Part shown: positions 1-13,835 of the stretch, one piece after another
Layout: each line of letters begins with the position of its first letter
Position numbering within the stretch: position 1 is the first letter of the stretch
Assembly (NCBI RefSeq): GCF_022539665.2
Contig: NC_081334.1
Coordinates: forward strand, 4,930,424-4,994,423
Length of the DNA stretch: 64,000 nucleotides
Origin: Daphnia carinata
Taxonomy: Eukaryota; Arthropoda; Branchiopoda; Diplostraca; Daphniidae
Direction: 5' to 3'
Program-made: the position numbers and the translations under genes
The notes under the pieces: model-generated
Told to the model about the DNA's origin: nothing
Database searches by the model: none
What the model saw: the letters and a program-made list of their open reading frames with translations, nothing else

Positions 1-78
1 CTAAAGTCTAAAAGAGCATTGATGATGTTACACGAATATTTTGATTCGACATTACTTCAGCGGTTACAAAACTTGCAG

Positions 79-2895
79 TTAAACTGACTGAATTACCCCT
101 TTCTACAATAGACCTAAAGTCCCGTGAAAAATAAATGGGGATTAGATGTTGAGTGGATTAAAAGGGTACCTGACATTCCATTTGTTTCTCGCTGAAGAGT
201 CTTAAAATATTGCCGCACGGCCGTTGCTGGACGACAGCAATCCAATAAGATTCTACTCTTATTGTTGGTCTTGATGAGGCGTTTGGGGAATCCCTATTTC
301 TTAATACATTGAGTCAATAGAATTTAGTCGTGCTTTTAACGTGAGTGTTGCACTCCATTCGAGAACAGTCAGCACAAACATTTTCATTTCTTTACCTCGA
401 TAATGAAATGCACTTAATTGTAAGTTTCGTTCCGGCCGGCTTTATCTGCTCATCAAAGCCCTATAAATGCGATGCTTCAAGACGAAAGTCTTTACGAAAA
501 TAAAAAGGTCTTTGTTAGTGCGCAGCGTATTCGACATTGCTGTCGCTCTTCCACAGGAAATGACGGAATGTAATCATTTCTTACTACCCCCATGCATAAA
601 AGTAGTGAAAAACTGTCTCTTCCCCATTAGTTTACCTGTACAAAACACAAATATTGAACCAATGGCTCTTGTTTGATGGCTCCATTTGTCACAGACCAGT
701 ATCGGCTACGCTACTATCGACGTCACCGTATACGACATCAGCAAAGACATCAGGGAAGTGGATCATGTTCCGGCGAGTTAGCCGTATATAGTTTTCTTGT
801 CGCTGCACTATCACAATCCCCCAACGCGTACCCAGGTCATAGCAGCAAAAGAAAAACTCCTGCATTAAAAAAAAGACACTATATTAGACCATGTAACAAG
901 CTCTTTTTACGTACACAATATAAGGCTACAACCTATCTATAAAGTCACAAGGAATGGAATAATCTTTTAGTTTTAAGGAGATTTTTCAATAGACCACGGG
1001 AATCAAGATGAAACAGCCGACGATCAGCGTGTAACATTGTCGTGCATTTAAAAATCAGAATAAACACTTGTAACTACAATTAATATAGATTTCATCGCAA
1101 AAAAGAATCTTAAATAATCCATACGAGCGTAAAGAATTTCCAATATGAATGAGCCCGGCTATATTTAAATACGTTTTACGTACAAGATTGTTACTATAAA
1201 TTCCGACCTGCATTGCGTTAGACACAATGCACCACCTACACACAACTGTTAGGCGAATAATAGAACCAGGTAAGACACGGCTAATTACGTTCGAATGCAC
1301 TAAATTACTGTGCGACGCAATCACTTTTACTACATTGATAGTCTATACAGCATTTCATGCAAATGATGAGGATAACGTTACCCATCACTTATGCAAAATA
1401 GATACCCGTGATCGACCCGACTGAAAGATTGTACTGACCGACCCTTGTAAAACCCACACTCCTGCCCAACCACACAAGAGGGTACGTTGCCAAGCAACGT
1501 GTTTTATAGATTCAAGAGCACAAAAGAAAAGTCAACAACCATTCTTACGTACTATAGAGGCATAAACACCTGGGGTACTGCATTGAGCTTCTGTTCGGTC
1601 GGTTGCTGCCGAAGTGTCTGGACTTGCTCACGTTGCTGCTACCACCAAAATCCATACTGAGCTGAAAAAAAATGCATTCATTGATTAGATAAAAACAGTT
1701 TTATCATGACTATAAATTCAAGTTTTAACGGATGTAATACGCATAAGGAAAGTAGAGGGCGCAATCGATCCAGTCATCGACGTAGCGAAAAGGTGAACAA
1801 AAGAAAGTGCCCTACTCGGAAAACGAGTGAACGCGTTATAGAGTTATTGAAAGTTTAATTTCTAAACTATCATTCCCTGGAACCTGGAGGGGAAGACGAA
1901 ACTGAACGTAAAGCAAAAGTTTGAAAAACATATCACTATGCATTCACTACTACGAATAGCTTGGCAGAGATATTTACATTACCTTATTATCCATCGAACT
2001 ACGATCCACTACATTTATGGCAGCATCCATCAATGAAAACGGCTCACAAGATTCCTGGAAATCTCCCTAAAAAAGAAATGGATGCAACAGTTTAATACGC
2101 TTAAAAATTCAAAACGTACCACCGTTCAGCTTCCCACAATGTCCTTATTGTCATAAAGCTGAACATAGCCCGTTACTCCATAATCCAGAAGACGGCTACA
2201 CATCTTCCTTTGTCGTTCCATTGCACATCGCGTTCACTTTCATGTATCTTTTCAAGTTGTCCTCGGCCTTTCATCTATGCCCCCACATTCTTGTTAAAAA
2301 GAACAAAGTTGTGTGCAACCTGCAGCAACAGTGCACGTGCCTATTAACAAGTTTGTGATATGTCATCATTTAAAGCAGCTTCGTCTACATCTGTAAGACA
2401 GGGGGTTTATAAAGAGACGTGGAAACTTTGGTGTTAAATACTGTCAAAATTTAACTACTAAAATGTACGTCGCAACTCTTCCATTTAATTTAAAAAATTG
2501 CTGCACTAAAGAGGAAGGATTTTACGTACCACCAACTTGTATGCAAAACAAACCGGGCTGTATTAATAGAGGATTCACGTCTTTTAAACTTAAGGATCTA
2601 CAAAAAACAAAAAAAATAGTGGGCGTTTTTACCTGTTAACCGCCGCACATCTTTGGTTGTCACCGTTTTCTCCTGCAGATCCTGCCAGGCAATGCAAACC
2701 ATTAGAAACGCACGAAAGTTCAGTTCCCATGAAAAACCTACATACAAATAGTAAATAAACTGAACATGTTTTCGTTTTAAATATTTGTCTTCATTCAGCG
2801 ACCCTAGCCTCCCCCCCCCAACCTCTTTTTGTTTCTGTATCAGTGAAACTTGTTTTTCCAATTTTCTTGTTCGCTAACGAGCACCGAAATCTTGA
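79..2895 (-). CDS. Possible multi-exon gene, unrecognised (3' part)
   Basis: I do not recognise this gene. Eight short minus-strand segments with GT/AG edges can be chained with matching phase at every junction: 2823-2895, 2633-2737, 2469-2505, 2138-2195, 1983-2066, 1570-1661, 170-293 and 79-102 (stop TAA). Together they give 199 codons including the stop. The most coding-like stretches are the one with NFRAFLMVCIAWQDLQEK (2633-2737), RLLDYGVTGYVQLYDNKD (2138-2195) and FSLMDAAINVVDRSSMDN (1983-2066). No start codon was found, so the 5' end would lie above 2895. Some donors are weak (for example the GTGGGA after 2138), and an exon near 680-815 could replace the last two. Short open segments can be chained by chance, so this stays a hypothesis with no assigned function. 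Confidence 0.28.
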
Positions 2896-5800
2896 CTAAA
2901 CTTTAACCCATACTTTCCTACGGCTGTACAGGCAAATTTGGTGAAAAAAAAAAAATTAGGAAAGAAAGAAAACAAAAATAATTACATCTTGAAGCAGACG
3001 AGAATCTCGTAATTGCATAAAACGTGAAGTCCTCCACCTTGTATCCCATATCGGTGGCTTTCGTCTCATTATTCTAAAGCATTCAGATATACAGAGAACA
3101 AAAAAAACGTGAATAAGTGGTTGTGAGCCTCGCTCTTTCAATATTCATCACTGTGTGAAAGCAACTCGAAAATGACGTGCACAAACGAACGGAAGAGCGA
3201 ACACAGCCAAAGTTGATGTGCTAATAGACAATGTGGCCAAAGGCGATTGAATGCTATGCAATAAGAGGAGAAAACAAGGCTAATTTGGCTGTGTGTAGCA
3301 CTAAAAACTAGGGACAATGAAAAATCCTACTTGCCTTTAATAGGCCATTCATGTGGTGAAACCACTTGACAAGTCAACACATTCGCCACTTTAGCAGACG
3401 ACAACGCAAACAAAAGAGCTCATCGTTAGCAATTCTACAACGAAAATGATTGGCACTAGAAAACAAGAAAATCTTGGAAACAGAACGTGTTGAACAATAA
3501 GACTAGATGAGCACTAGGGATAATGAATAAACTCAAATGAATTCACAAGCTTTACTTACCGTGCGTCGTGGTGGCCGAGCAGACTATGACTGAGCCGATT
3601 GGGTTTTGGCTTTTCCCTCGTTTTCTATGCGTCCACCTTTGTCCTAATCCCAGCCTTTCTTTATTTAAATTTCTATGTACTTTCGAGAAACAGAAACTAC
3701 TGCGTTTTACCCATCCCTCAATTAGTACATCGAGAAAAGACAAAGGAAAAGGGTATGGGTACGAAAACAAAAAAAAAGGAAAAGAAGTTTCGAGAAAAAT
3801 CTGCAAAAACAAAAGAAAGGAAAGATGTTTTGAGAAAAATATGCAAACGTTTTAAGGTTTCAAACCCTTCCTCTTTTTAGTCGTTCATGTCATTATTTTT
3901 TATGTCGTTACGATTAATTTTTACATCTTTGGCTAAATACTTTGGAAAAGGCTTTTTTTGTGTGTGGCAAAAATGGCATACCGTGAAAACAAAACGATAT
4001 AGACCAATGAAATCATCCATGTTTGCTTGTGTTTAAGACGTAAATCAAAGACGATTGTATTGTTCGATACATGTTGGATGTAGACCCACAGATTATATGA
4101 AGCAGAATTAAATACAGACATCAAACAGAAATAATCCAATACAAAAAGAATTGCTTAGACAGTTAGACACATCGGGGTGGGTCATGGTTAACGGACGTGT
4201 GGCGGATTACTGGATGCCATCATCTGATTGTTTCTTTTTGCTTGCCACATGTATGATTCAAAGGTTTTCTTTTCTTGTGTGTTTACCTTCTCAATCAAAC
4301 GTTATCCTCTTTACTCTCAAATCTTAAGAGTTGTAATAGTTTTTTTTTCTCGGGTGGGGAGAAAGGTCCACTGCTTCTGACGGCTGCTAATAGAAATTGG
4401 AAATGATTTTTTGGGGGCTGGAAAAGAAAACACGAGGGGAAGAAAAAAAAAAACTAGAAGGAAATGAAACACATCAATCCCTTTGGTGGATGCCTGTCGA
4501 CTTTGTCGTCATCAGCTGATGATTCCCTTTCGTATTTCTCTTTTTGCAACATACTTTTTATTATTTTTTGTTAAACGGATGCTGTTTTTCGGCAGAAATG
4601 TCGAAATAGGAAAAAAAACATGGAAACAAGGATATAGAGACGTTGTGTGATTCAATCAACTTGGCAGTCGTCGTCGTCTACTCGGTTCGTGCATCCACGG
4701 AAACAGACATTTCTCTCTTCTTCATCTTTTTTCGCACACGTAGACAGTCAGCGCACATCAAACACTATTTTTTTTTTACTATTATTATTAAATCACGAAA
4801 GAAGAGAAAAAGGGGGAGAAATCTGGTTTACTGCTCTGCTGCGTTCGTTGGTCGCTCCAGCGGCCGTGAGTTGTTCTAAATGCTACCGACACACTAGACA
4901 AAAGAGAACAGCTCGATTATGTTAGGTTAGATTTCAAACAGCAACCATAAATTGTTTTTTTCTTCTCGTGTTCTTCTCTTGTTGAGATGCGCAGCAATCA
5001 ATTGGATCCCAGTTTCCTTCGTTCGACATTGACGTCACCTGTCGATCACGCTGTCATAAGAATCAGTGAAGGAAATGTCGTCCGTGATAGTATTGAATTA
5101 GCTAGCCGACAGAAGCAATATACGTTTGATTGAGATGTATGTGCACAGGCTCAAATAGTGTCATCTCTCATTATTTTCCGTCTTCATTTTAGGTTGTTAG
5201 CGAGGATCCGTCTGATGGCTAAAGACTAACGAGCTGCTATGCGTCGTTCTCTCTTTTGTGTGGATCTATTAAGAAGCGGAAAGAAGGAGAGCAAACAAAC
5301 ATCCAGCCCATAACACACGATGACGGGATACAGATAAACAGGAGTTTCCAGTTACCTGGACGGTCTTGCTGGACATGCGAGACTGTAGCCAAAACATTGC
5401 TTCCATAAATGGACATGTAGAAACACACACACGTATAGAGCGCAGATAGAAACATGTCGCTGTGGACGTGTGTTATTTGGGTTACAAATTTAAGGTATTC
5501 ATCTATTCATATGCATGTGAATAGCGTGAACAGACGTCTGTCTGCGTGCACCAATCCAAAGCAAGCTGACGCTTACTCACGACATTTGCATGGATGTAAA
5601 ACGTTAGAACAACGTATGGACTAGAGTGGGCACGAGACGAAAGTGACCGTGCGATATGCAGGTTTCGTCGACAACGAACGGATGTAAGTAAACGGCGTTC
5701 GAATGTCGCGAAACCCGGACAAGCACGGCACACCTTGATGGACTGCACGATGAACTATTTCTTAGATTAAAAAAAAATACGAATTTCAAAGCAACAATCG

Positions 5801-7880
5801 TCATTTAAATGATGTTTTTTAGGAGGCCAAACATCAATAATGAGTTGGTACGAAAAAAACAAACAAAACAAAAACATATTTTTGCCTATGTCGTCTGAGA
5901 AACACGTTGCAGAGGCATAATAAATAAACGATGATTGCCTACATCAGCCAAAGAAAAAAAAAAGGGAGGGCCGAGCATGAAATATCCAATAGCGAGGGCA
6001 ACAGCAAAGGCAGGTACATAATGCAAAGAAAAAAAGGGAGCACTGTATAGTCGGGGAATGTGGCTCTCGTTCGCCGATGGGATTGCATCTTCAATAATTG
6101 AATACAAAAGCAAAAAGCAGTTGGGAGGGTATCGAACCCCCTGGACGTGCGTGTGTGTGTCAGTGTTATTTAGACAAATGGAAAGAAAAGTGGTGCAACG
6201 CCAACTTTTTCATCTGCTCTCTCTCTCTCTCCAACTTGTTGTCTCTATTTACGAAGAGAGTAGCCTTTTAATTGATTTCCAACGTGGCGGTCTCTCCATT
6301 ATTCAGCTCTTCCATTTGCTTAATTTCAACCATCTATAATGCACACGTCCATAAGCGAAATGGTCCCCTTTCTACATGTGAAATGCTAAACATTTTTCGT
6401 CCATCTCATCACGAAATAATTCGATCAAATGTCACAATTCTTTGCACTATGACATTCAAAACAGCCTTAAACGCAAAGCAAAATGTTTGAAAAGAAAAAA
6501 AAATATGTGGACCTTGTTTTTTTGATGTGACGTCGTTGGTGACGATGAATGGCCCCTCTCAAAATACAAAAAAAGAACTTGGTCGAGTTGCAATCGGCAG
6601 CGAAAAGAAGGACGTCAAGATGCAAAATAGGTTGGAGGTGTTGGCCGTCCCCACCTGCGGCTGGTAGACAACAAAAAACGGAAGACCCGGAAAGTTGTGC
6701 TGTCGGTGGTCGACTGTGCCCTCCACCGAGTGCAATCGTTGATTTTAAAGCGTTGGCCTCGGCAACGGAAAGCGGGTGGCCCGTCGTGTTCCGGCTCCTG
6801 AATCAGTCTGCCACCAAAAGCGAGTCGGTATACACACATATATACGCGGACGCATTTTTTTTTTTTTTTTTTTTTTTTGCTCGCTTGATAAAGAGGAGGG
6901 TTATACGACTGTGAAAAAGGGAGGGGAGATTTTCAGGGTGGAAGTTGTTGCTGCTGATGATGATGACAGGGCACAAGAGAAAGAACCGGTCGGCGTTTGC
7001 GCAACAACCGACTCACGCCCTTGCTTGTTGATGTCCATCATCTACTTCCTCTTTTTTTCCTCTCTACTTTCTACATCCTCCTTTTTTTCCCCCCCTTTTT
7101 CCCTTGTCCTGTTGCTGCTGCAAACCCCCCCCCCCCTTCCCTTCGGTGTGATGAAAGCCGGTGTACCTACGTACTCAGCGTACGTGTCTCTTCCCCTCTT
7201 CCATTTATATCTCAACTAGTATTTGTAGTATTTCTTTTGCATTTCCCTCTTGTTTTATTAGGATGTATCTTTTTGGCAGGGCATCCGTCGATTACCTGAT
7301 TATTTGTTAAGCTTCACTGTTGCACTGCTTTAGAAGAAATGGGTCGTTATGATGGTGACCAAGACCTTTTGATGTCATCATGGAGACCTTCTCGTTGAAT
7401 GCAAGTGGATTAAAAACAATAAGAGGGGCCATTATCTTCTACGTTGGTGTACGCACTGCACAATAATACACGCAATCTATAGGCAAAGAGATGTGAATCA
7501 ATAATGTGGTCACATCATCCATCAAGAACTTTTTGCTCGTGTCTCTATAGTGCGGGACATTATTCACTAGCGCACAAGAAAAGGGACACAAGGACTTGAT
7601 GAATTATTTCCCATGATTGATATTCGTTCAACTTCCGCGTTTCGTTCGATCTTTTATGCGATGTGTTTTGCATCGCGTTTTCGATCTAATATAGAAACGA
7701 TGTGCATCGTTTTACTTGTTGCTCGTCCATTTCTTGCTTTTTCTTTCCACAATGAAAAACAAAGGAAAAAAGAAATGCTGCAACTTGCTAATTACTTACA
7801 TACGGGGGGTGATGTTGCCTTTGCCTCTCTCCATCTCAACTCACTACAAGGAGATATATAATACACTCTGATGCAGTCTA

Positions 7881-7921
7881 CACACACACACACACACACA
7901 CACAGGGAGAGAGAGAGAGAA
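7881..7921. repeat. (CA)12 followed by (GA)n
   Basis: Alternating CA fills 7881-7904 and changes through GGG into alternating GA to about 7921. It is a compound microsatellite in non-coding sequence. Confidence 0.95.
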
Positions 7922-9146
7922 GAAAAGCTGCTGGATAGAGTGGCGGTTGCGATCAATACGCCAAGCAAAGGTACAATGGGACACGGCACATATAAAAAAC
8001 GACTCGGCTGCTGTTGCGTACTAGTCTTCTCCACTCTGTTTCTCTTTCTCAAGAATTTCGTATAGGTTTTCTTTTAAAAAAATAGAGCTTGTGTCGTTCC
8101 AGACCTGGGACGTCTTCAATGCACATCGATGTGCATATTACGAGTACTTTTACATTCTATAAATACGTTGACGGGGTGTTTTTGCGTACCATTCATTCAT
8201 CGTTTTGATTGCGAGTGGCATTGAATGTGGCCAGTGCACCAAGGACTCGATCGGCACCTGTTCAACTCGGTGGATAGAGCGAGAAAAAGGAACGAAATTT
8301 AAACAAAAATATGCATTTATTCAAATACTCACGAGCCGGTGCAATCCATCACGAAACAAACCCGACGGTCCAATTCTTTTATAAACATCCTTTTTAAATA
8401 AATGATGGTTGCATTTGTTCCGCACGCATACAGCACGCTCCATCTATACATTTTGACAGCGTTCTAGCAAAATGGGGAATATCCATCGTTTCGATCGATA
8501 TGAAGCGGTCGTCGACCAGATTTCCTTGTAGCACCCTTCTTTTTTTTTTTTTTTTTTTTTTTTCCAAACGCCCTCATTTGTCTCTCTCGCAGTTTTCTTT
8601 TCCAAACAGGCCAACACCGACAGTGCACACAAGAGACAACGTATAGTCTTAGCGTGCAGTAGTAGATCGAGTGGTTTGAGCTTGGCGCCTCTGGTCTTAG
8701 TTTTCTCTATGCGTGTCGTCAAATGGATCACGCACCTTAAACGGACGACCTGTGAAATAAAAGGAACAAAAATAAAATGATGTTGCACTGGTTTTACAAA
8801 GAGTTCCAATATTATTAGCCAGTGAGATGGATGTACAGTGTAAGCATATGGGCTACGTATACACATAGGAAATGGACGGCGAAAAGATATCCCTCTTGGT
8901 TATATGGAGCCTGTCACTGCAATCCGCTTAAATGGCTATAAATATATACAGACAAACGGCCGTGGTCCACCATAGAGCTGCTTGTCTCATCTGCATCGCA
9001 ATAAAAAACGGAGGGGGGAAGGAAAGATTTATTTTGAAATGTACGAGGTTACGCAAGTGCTGGTTCACATGGGACGTAACGCATTGAACTCAATGCACCT
9101 ATTACATTACACCAACTACATTTTCGAAATGCAAGTTTTAATAATG

Positions 9147-9180
<34 letters not shown>
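9147..9180. repeat. Poly-A tract, 34 nt
   Basis: An uninterrupted run of 34 A on the plus strand. No recognisable retroelement body precedes it, so it is best described as a simple homopolymer. Confidence 0.95.
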
Positions 9181-9183
<3 letters not shown>

Positions 9184-12100
9184 TTGAATCAATGGCTATA
9201 CAACGGGCATAGTTGAGGCCAAAAAACTAAATTTATGCGATGCGCATCAGGTGGTACAAGTTTGGGTGTGATTCGTTTGCCCCGGCGGAAGTCACCAGTC
9301 GAAAGCGTTGACATGCTTTTTTTTTTCTCTCTCTATCGGTCTCTACGTTGTTGTGTTTCGGGGGGGTGTTTTCGATGACCAGCAGCAGACGACAAAAACA
9401 ACACGCCAATAGGTAAACGAAAGAGAAGAAGAATGATGGTGGATATGGATGGGAAACGAGTTGCTCTTATGGATCCCTCAATTTTGTTGTTCTCTCTTTT
9501 ACTAGTAATAGATAATGCCTTTGATATATACGCCGATATTATACTGACGTGACTGCCGACTTCGGTAGGCGACAGAGAGAGAATCACGGCATCAATCGAA
9601 CATCGACCCACACACACACAGACAAACGACATGCAACAGCATCCGGATGTTGTTGGGTGTGGAACTTGATGTTGTTTTTCCTTTTCCCCTTTTTTTTTTT
9701 TTAGATGTTATTCATTCGAGTGTCTATTTTCACTCGTATACTGTTGTACTCTGTTTTATTACAGACCTGCATAAAGTTTATTCTCGTCTATACGTATAAT
9801 GCCATTCAACTGGCATTTGATTCCCAGAGTCTTAATGACGGTCGCATATCCAATAGGAGATGGTCACTGGCAACAGGTGGTTCACCCCAAAACAAAAAAA
9901 AAAAAAAAAACACATTGTTGCTTCCCGATTGGTCGTTGATGATGATTCACTTCCGCGGCGACAAAAACACATTCGACCATCAAAAGACACGCACGCACAG
10001 CCAAAACAAACTTTACTCTGAACGCCTTTCTTCTTTATTTGTGTTGTCTCTTCATCATCTTCGGTAACACAAGTCTCTCTCTCTCTCTCTCTCTATTGAC
10101 CATTGAATGTGATGCTTTTTTTTTTCTACTTTGTGGGGTCTAATCTCGGCTGTTTTGTATTGACGACGATAGGGAAAGAGAAAAAAGTAGGAGGGCCCCA
10201 TTTGTAAATATTCCGAGAGATATTAACTAGGCTAATTGATCGTAACACTGCGCAGCAATCACAATCAAGCTGCGATGTTGATAGTGTCACGAGAGGATAT
10301 CTGTTCATTACGATATGATAGGGAGCAGGATCGATGCCATTGTCCGTCCCTTATTCTCCTGCCTTTATTACTGGGGGGGGGTGCAACGAACGCTGCATCG
10401 ACGTGTCACGCGCTGTTGCTGGAACGTCCAGTATCCCTCCTCATTAGTTCGACCTGCACTTCGCACCGTCTAATGTCAATAATGGCCATTTGATGACTAT
10501 TTGATCGTTCACTTTTTCTATTTTTTTAAATGACGTACCCAATAATTGTGTGGCACCCCTTGAAATAATCAGGAAAAAAACACGGGGCGTTCAGAGTGAA
10601 AAACTCATCAGTCGTTGGCAGTCGTTGCAACGACTTGAACAACATCCGGCCGACATCCTCGCGCTCTTTGTCGCATTTTGCTGTCACAACAAGATGTTGG
10701 GCTCTTCTCGTCTATCACGATGGCACACATTCAACACGTCATATCCGCGCCAATCAACCCGCTTCTTCACTTGTCCCAATTGAATCGCCTAATTATTTCA
10801 CGCGTCACGTTTCCCGTTTTCAATCAATGAATATTCCTTGCCCCGATTCGCTTTCCCTATCCAGCTGGATAGGAAAAACGGAATATTTTTTTTTATTGGG
10901 ATTCGAAAAAGATGCTCTTCAACTGCCACAAGAGAGAGACAAAAGTTCAATAAGTACGTATGCAAATAAGCCAATAACACGGCTTTTTTCTCTCTCTCCC
11001 TATTATGGGCTATTGACATTTAATCCGATCGAGCAAAAAATAGAAAAGCAACATGTATCGACATTGACGGTGGAAACACAACTTGGCTGTCTTGGAAAGT
11101 GGTGGCTCAATGTATGTGAGCAAGAGGGGAGGGATCGGTGTCCATAATACAAAGTAGGCAAATTCGATTGAAAAAGCCAATATTGGCTCAGAGTTTTATA
11201 GACACAAACACACAGAGAGACGGGGCACAATTTTTACAACAAAAGAAGCCAGTAGCCGAAAAGAAGACAAGATTTTTTCTATCTAGAAAATAAAAGATGC
11301 CGTGCGTATATTATCGATCGCTATACTATCGCACACGACAAGGCAAATGCAACCAAGAAAACGCCCTTTTCGTCTTCTTGCCCAACATTTCGTTTTGGCA
11401 CTAGCGTCATAGCGCAGGCAGAAAGATGGCTAGAAATGTGGAAGCTGCTCTGATGATGGGCGCACGGGAAGGAGGGCTTTCCTGCTCGCATGTTGTCTAT
11501 TATTACAAGACTAATAGCCTTTATAATACAAGATCTTTTATAGACTTGTCTGACCCACCTGCCACTTTAGTTGTATGGGCTACACAATGAAGGCAGCGAG
11601 AGAAGCGTCAGTCTATCGTCTACAATCTGTACGGCGCGCTGTGCACACAGAGATTGAACAGTGCACGGCACTCGATCTCTATTGTATTATGGCTTATAAT
11701 TAGAGCGCAAAACCAGGGCAGCAAGTTGTTTGATCTCGTACGTTATATACATAAAACGCACAAAAGCCAGAAGCCATGAGCAAATGCAGTTGATTATATG
11801 AAAAGCTACCCCCCCCCCCGTACAAGCAAAAGCAACGTTATAGAACGTCGCAAACAGCTACCGCCCTCTCCGCTTCCTATTTTTTCATTCATTCAATTGC
11901 ATTTTGTCTTTTCTCGAAAATTCAATCAATAAGAAATCATTTCATTTATGCGATCAACCGTTTTTGAACCGAGACGGACAGCGAAGAAGAACTCGAGGCT
12001 AAAAATAAACAAAACGTCATTATTTGTCTTCTTTCGCCCTAGACACGTGAAAACCCCCCTGAAAAAGACTGGGTGGGCAAAGGGACTAGATAATGCCTAT

Positions 12101-13835
12101 GGCGAAGGAGGATGATGGCCACGATGATGCGGATGATGAAGGGACGGACACTTGCTGCACAAACGAAGGCGACTTTGGCCGGAAATCTGTTTCGGCCGGC
12201 TCTGCTGATTTTCTGTTCAAAAGGCAAGACGACTGCTGCCCCTATTATACATTCTAGAGGTTGAAATAGGACGAGAGCCGGCAGGAGCGAAAGAAAAAAA
12301 AAAAAAAGGCTATTATGTGCAGAGCGGAGGAAAGGCGGTGGGGCGACGCGCGTGAGACTTTGGATGAACTGAGGGGAAAATTGGGTTGCTACTGCTGTTG
12401 CTGGCTGCTATAGAGGTTTTGGCTGTATAAACGAGCAAACACAGCGAGAGATAGAAAGCAAAAGAGAGAATGAAAGACGGGGGGATTGGAGCCGGGCATA
12501 TAATTGAAGTTGCGGAAGCGAACGGAGGCGACTGGAGGCAAGAGGAACGAGAGCGGGCGACACACACGTAGGCACGACGTAAAGAAAACGGTCGTGAGTC
12601 AGCAAGCCACATCCTTCACCTTCTCCACACTACCTACAACGCTGAGCACATAAAGATAATTGACAACGGACGAATAATAAAGAATCAAGGGCGACGCATC
12701 GTAATCATCCAAAGCCAGCTAGAAAGGCCAACTCATTTTCCATCTCTTCCTTCTTTTACTACGCCGAATCCCTTCCCCTCCAAATAAAAAAAAAGGAGTC
12801 TTTAAATTGTTTTTTTTTTCTTTTCTTTTTACGTAACTGAAAAAGAAAAAAAAAAAAAATGGGCCGACTCAATAATGATCGAAATATGATCGAGATAGAC
12901 TCTACAAAAGCCCTGCGAACACACACAACGGCCAGCAGCTGATGGGATAAACTGGTTAAGTAGCTTTAGCTATACATACATTCGATACAGGAAAAAGAAA
13001 GGGACCAAGTAAGACGCGAGGTGCTGTCGCAGCAAAAGAGGGGCGAACGTGAATTCAATTCTCTTCACTCGATCAATTCACAAACAGATTTGCTACAACT
13101 CACATTGAAAAAGTGCAAGGCGCTACGAGCAGCCAAGTAAAAAAAAGAGAGGCAAAGACGATCGAGTGGAGCCAATAAAATCAACTGACGCTGTTCCGTT
13201 TTTTTTTCCCTCCCCATCATCATCATCGATCGGTTTTAGATTCTATTTTCCACGTAAGCACACCGTGCCCGGGGACTTTGATTGGTCGCTTTGATTGATT
13301 GGGCCACCTTTCTCTCGACGGTTTTTCCTGGAATAACACATTTTGCCGACCAAACACACATTCTTACTTTTAAAAACCAAGTTAAGACGTCATTACGCGT
13401 CCCTTTTTCTTGAGACATTTTTTTACTAAAAAGAGTGGGACGCACATTGGCCGTTTTGTTTTCATCTACGCCACCGCATTTTCCGTTTCACGCGAAACCA
13501 TTCCGCTTTCATTCTTGCGGCTAATGCATTCAGAATGTGAAAATCAAGTGCTGCCCAAACGTTGATTTCATTTTTTTTTTTAAATTAATAGATTCACGGG
13601 ATGTTCATCAATCATATATGATTGACTTCTTTTTTGCTCTCGAAACTACTCGTCATGATTCAACATTCAGCCGATCGATTTCATTCTCCTTGCATTAAAG
13701 GCACCAAGCAAATATTCACATTCATCGCAAGTGTTTTAGTGGTTTGACAATGGTACTTTGTTCACGTTCTAGTTCGAAAAAAAAAAAAAAATAGCCCAAC
13801 AAAACAAGAAACAATCCACTTTTTCAACAACGTGT

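Larger units (their letters stand above)
2900..13830. other. Gene-poor stretch
   Basis: About 11 kb in which I see no supported gene on either strand. The open frames here are short, run through homopolymers or microsatellites and lack recognisable domains. Contents worth noting are T runs (6857-6878, 8539-8563), a (CA)n(GA)n tract at 7881-7921, an A34 run at 9147-9180, a (CT)n tract near 10075-10095 and a tRNA-like B-box fragment near 6117-6141. It may be intergenic DNA or long introns of an unseen gene. Confidence 0.5.

Noticed and set aside
3552-3880. Overlapping ORFs of about 90 codons on both strands
   Set aside because: K/E- and F-rich composition mirrors A-rich sequence; no domain, and both strands are open equally.
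5413-5435. Possible CRISPR-like or tandem array among the short repeats of the window
   Set aside because: Only microsatellites and homopolymers are seen; no spaced direct repeats, and the genome is eukaryotic.
6549-7299. Plus-strand ORFs of 100-147 codons
   Set aside because: They run through T and C homopolymers and give poly-F and poly-P; no domain or homologue recognised.
8444-8866. Minus-strand ORF of 140 codons
   Set aside because: Length depends on a T25 run read as poly-lysine; the rest shows no recognisable family.
10596-11147. Plus-strand ORF of 183 codons
   Set aside because: Long for the region, but composition is irregular, no motif is recognisable and a minus-strand frame overlaps. 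I could not support it as a gene.
12039-12612. GC-richer minus-strand ORFs
   Set aside because: Three frames are open at once, the sign of local base composition rather than coding.
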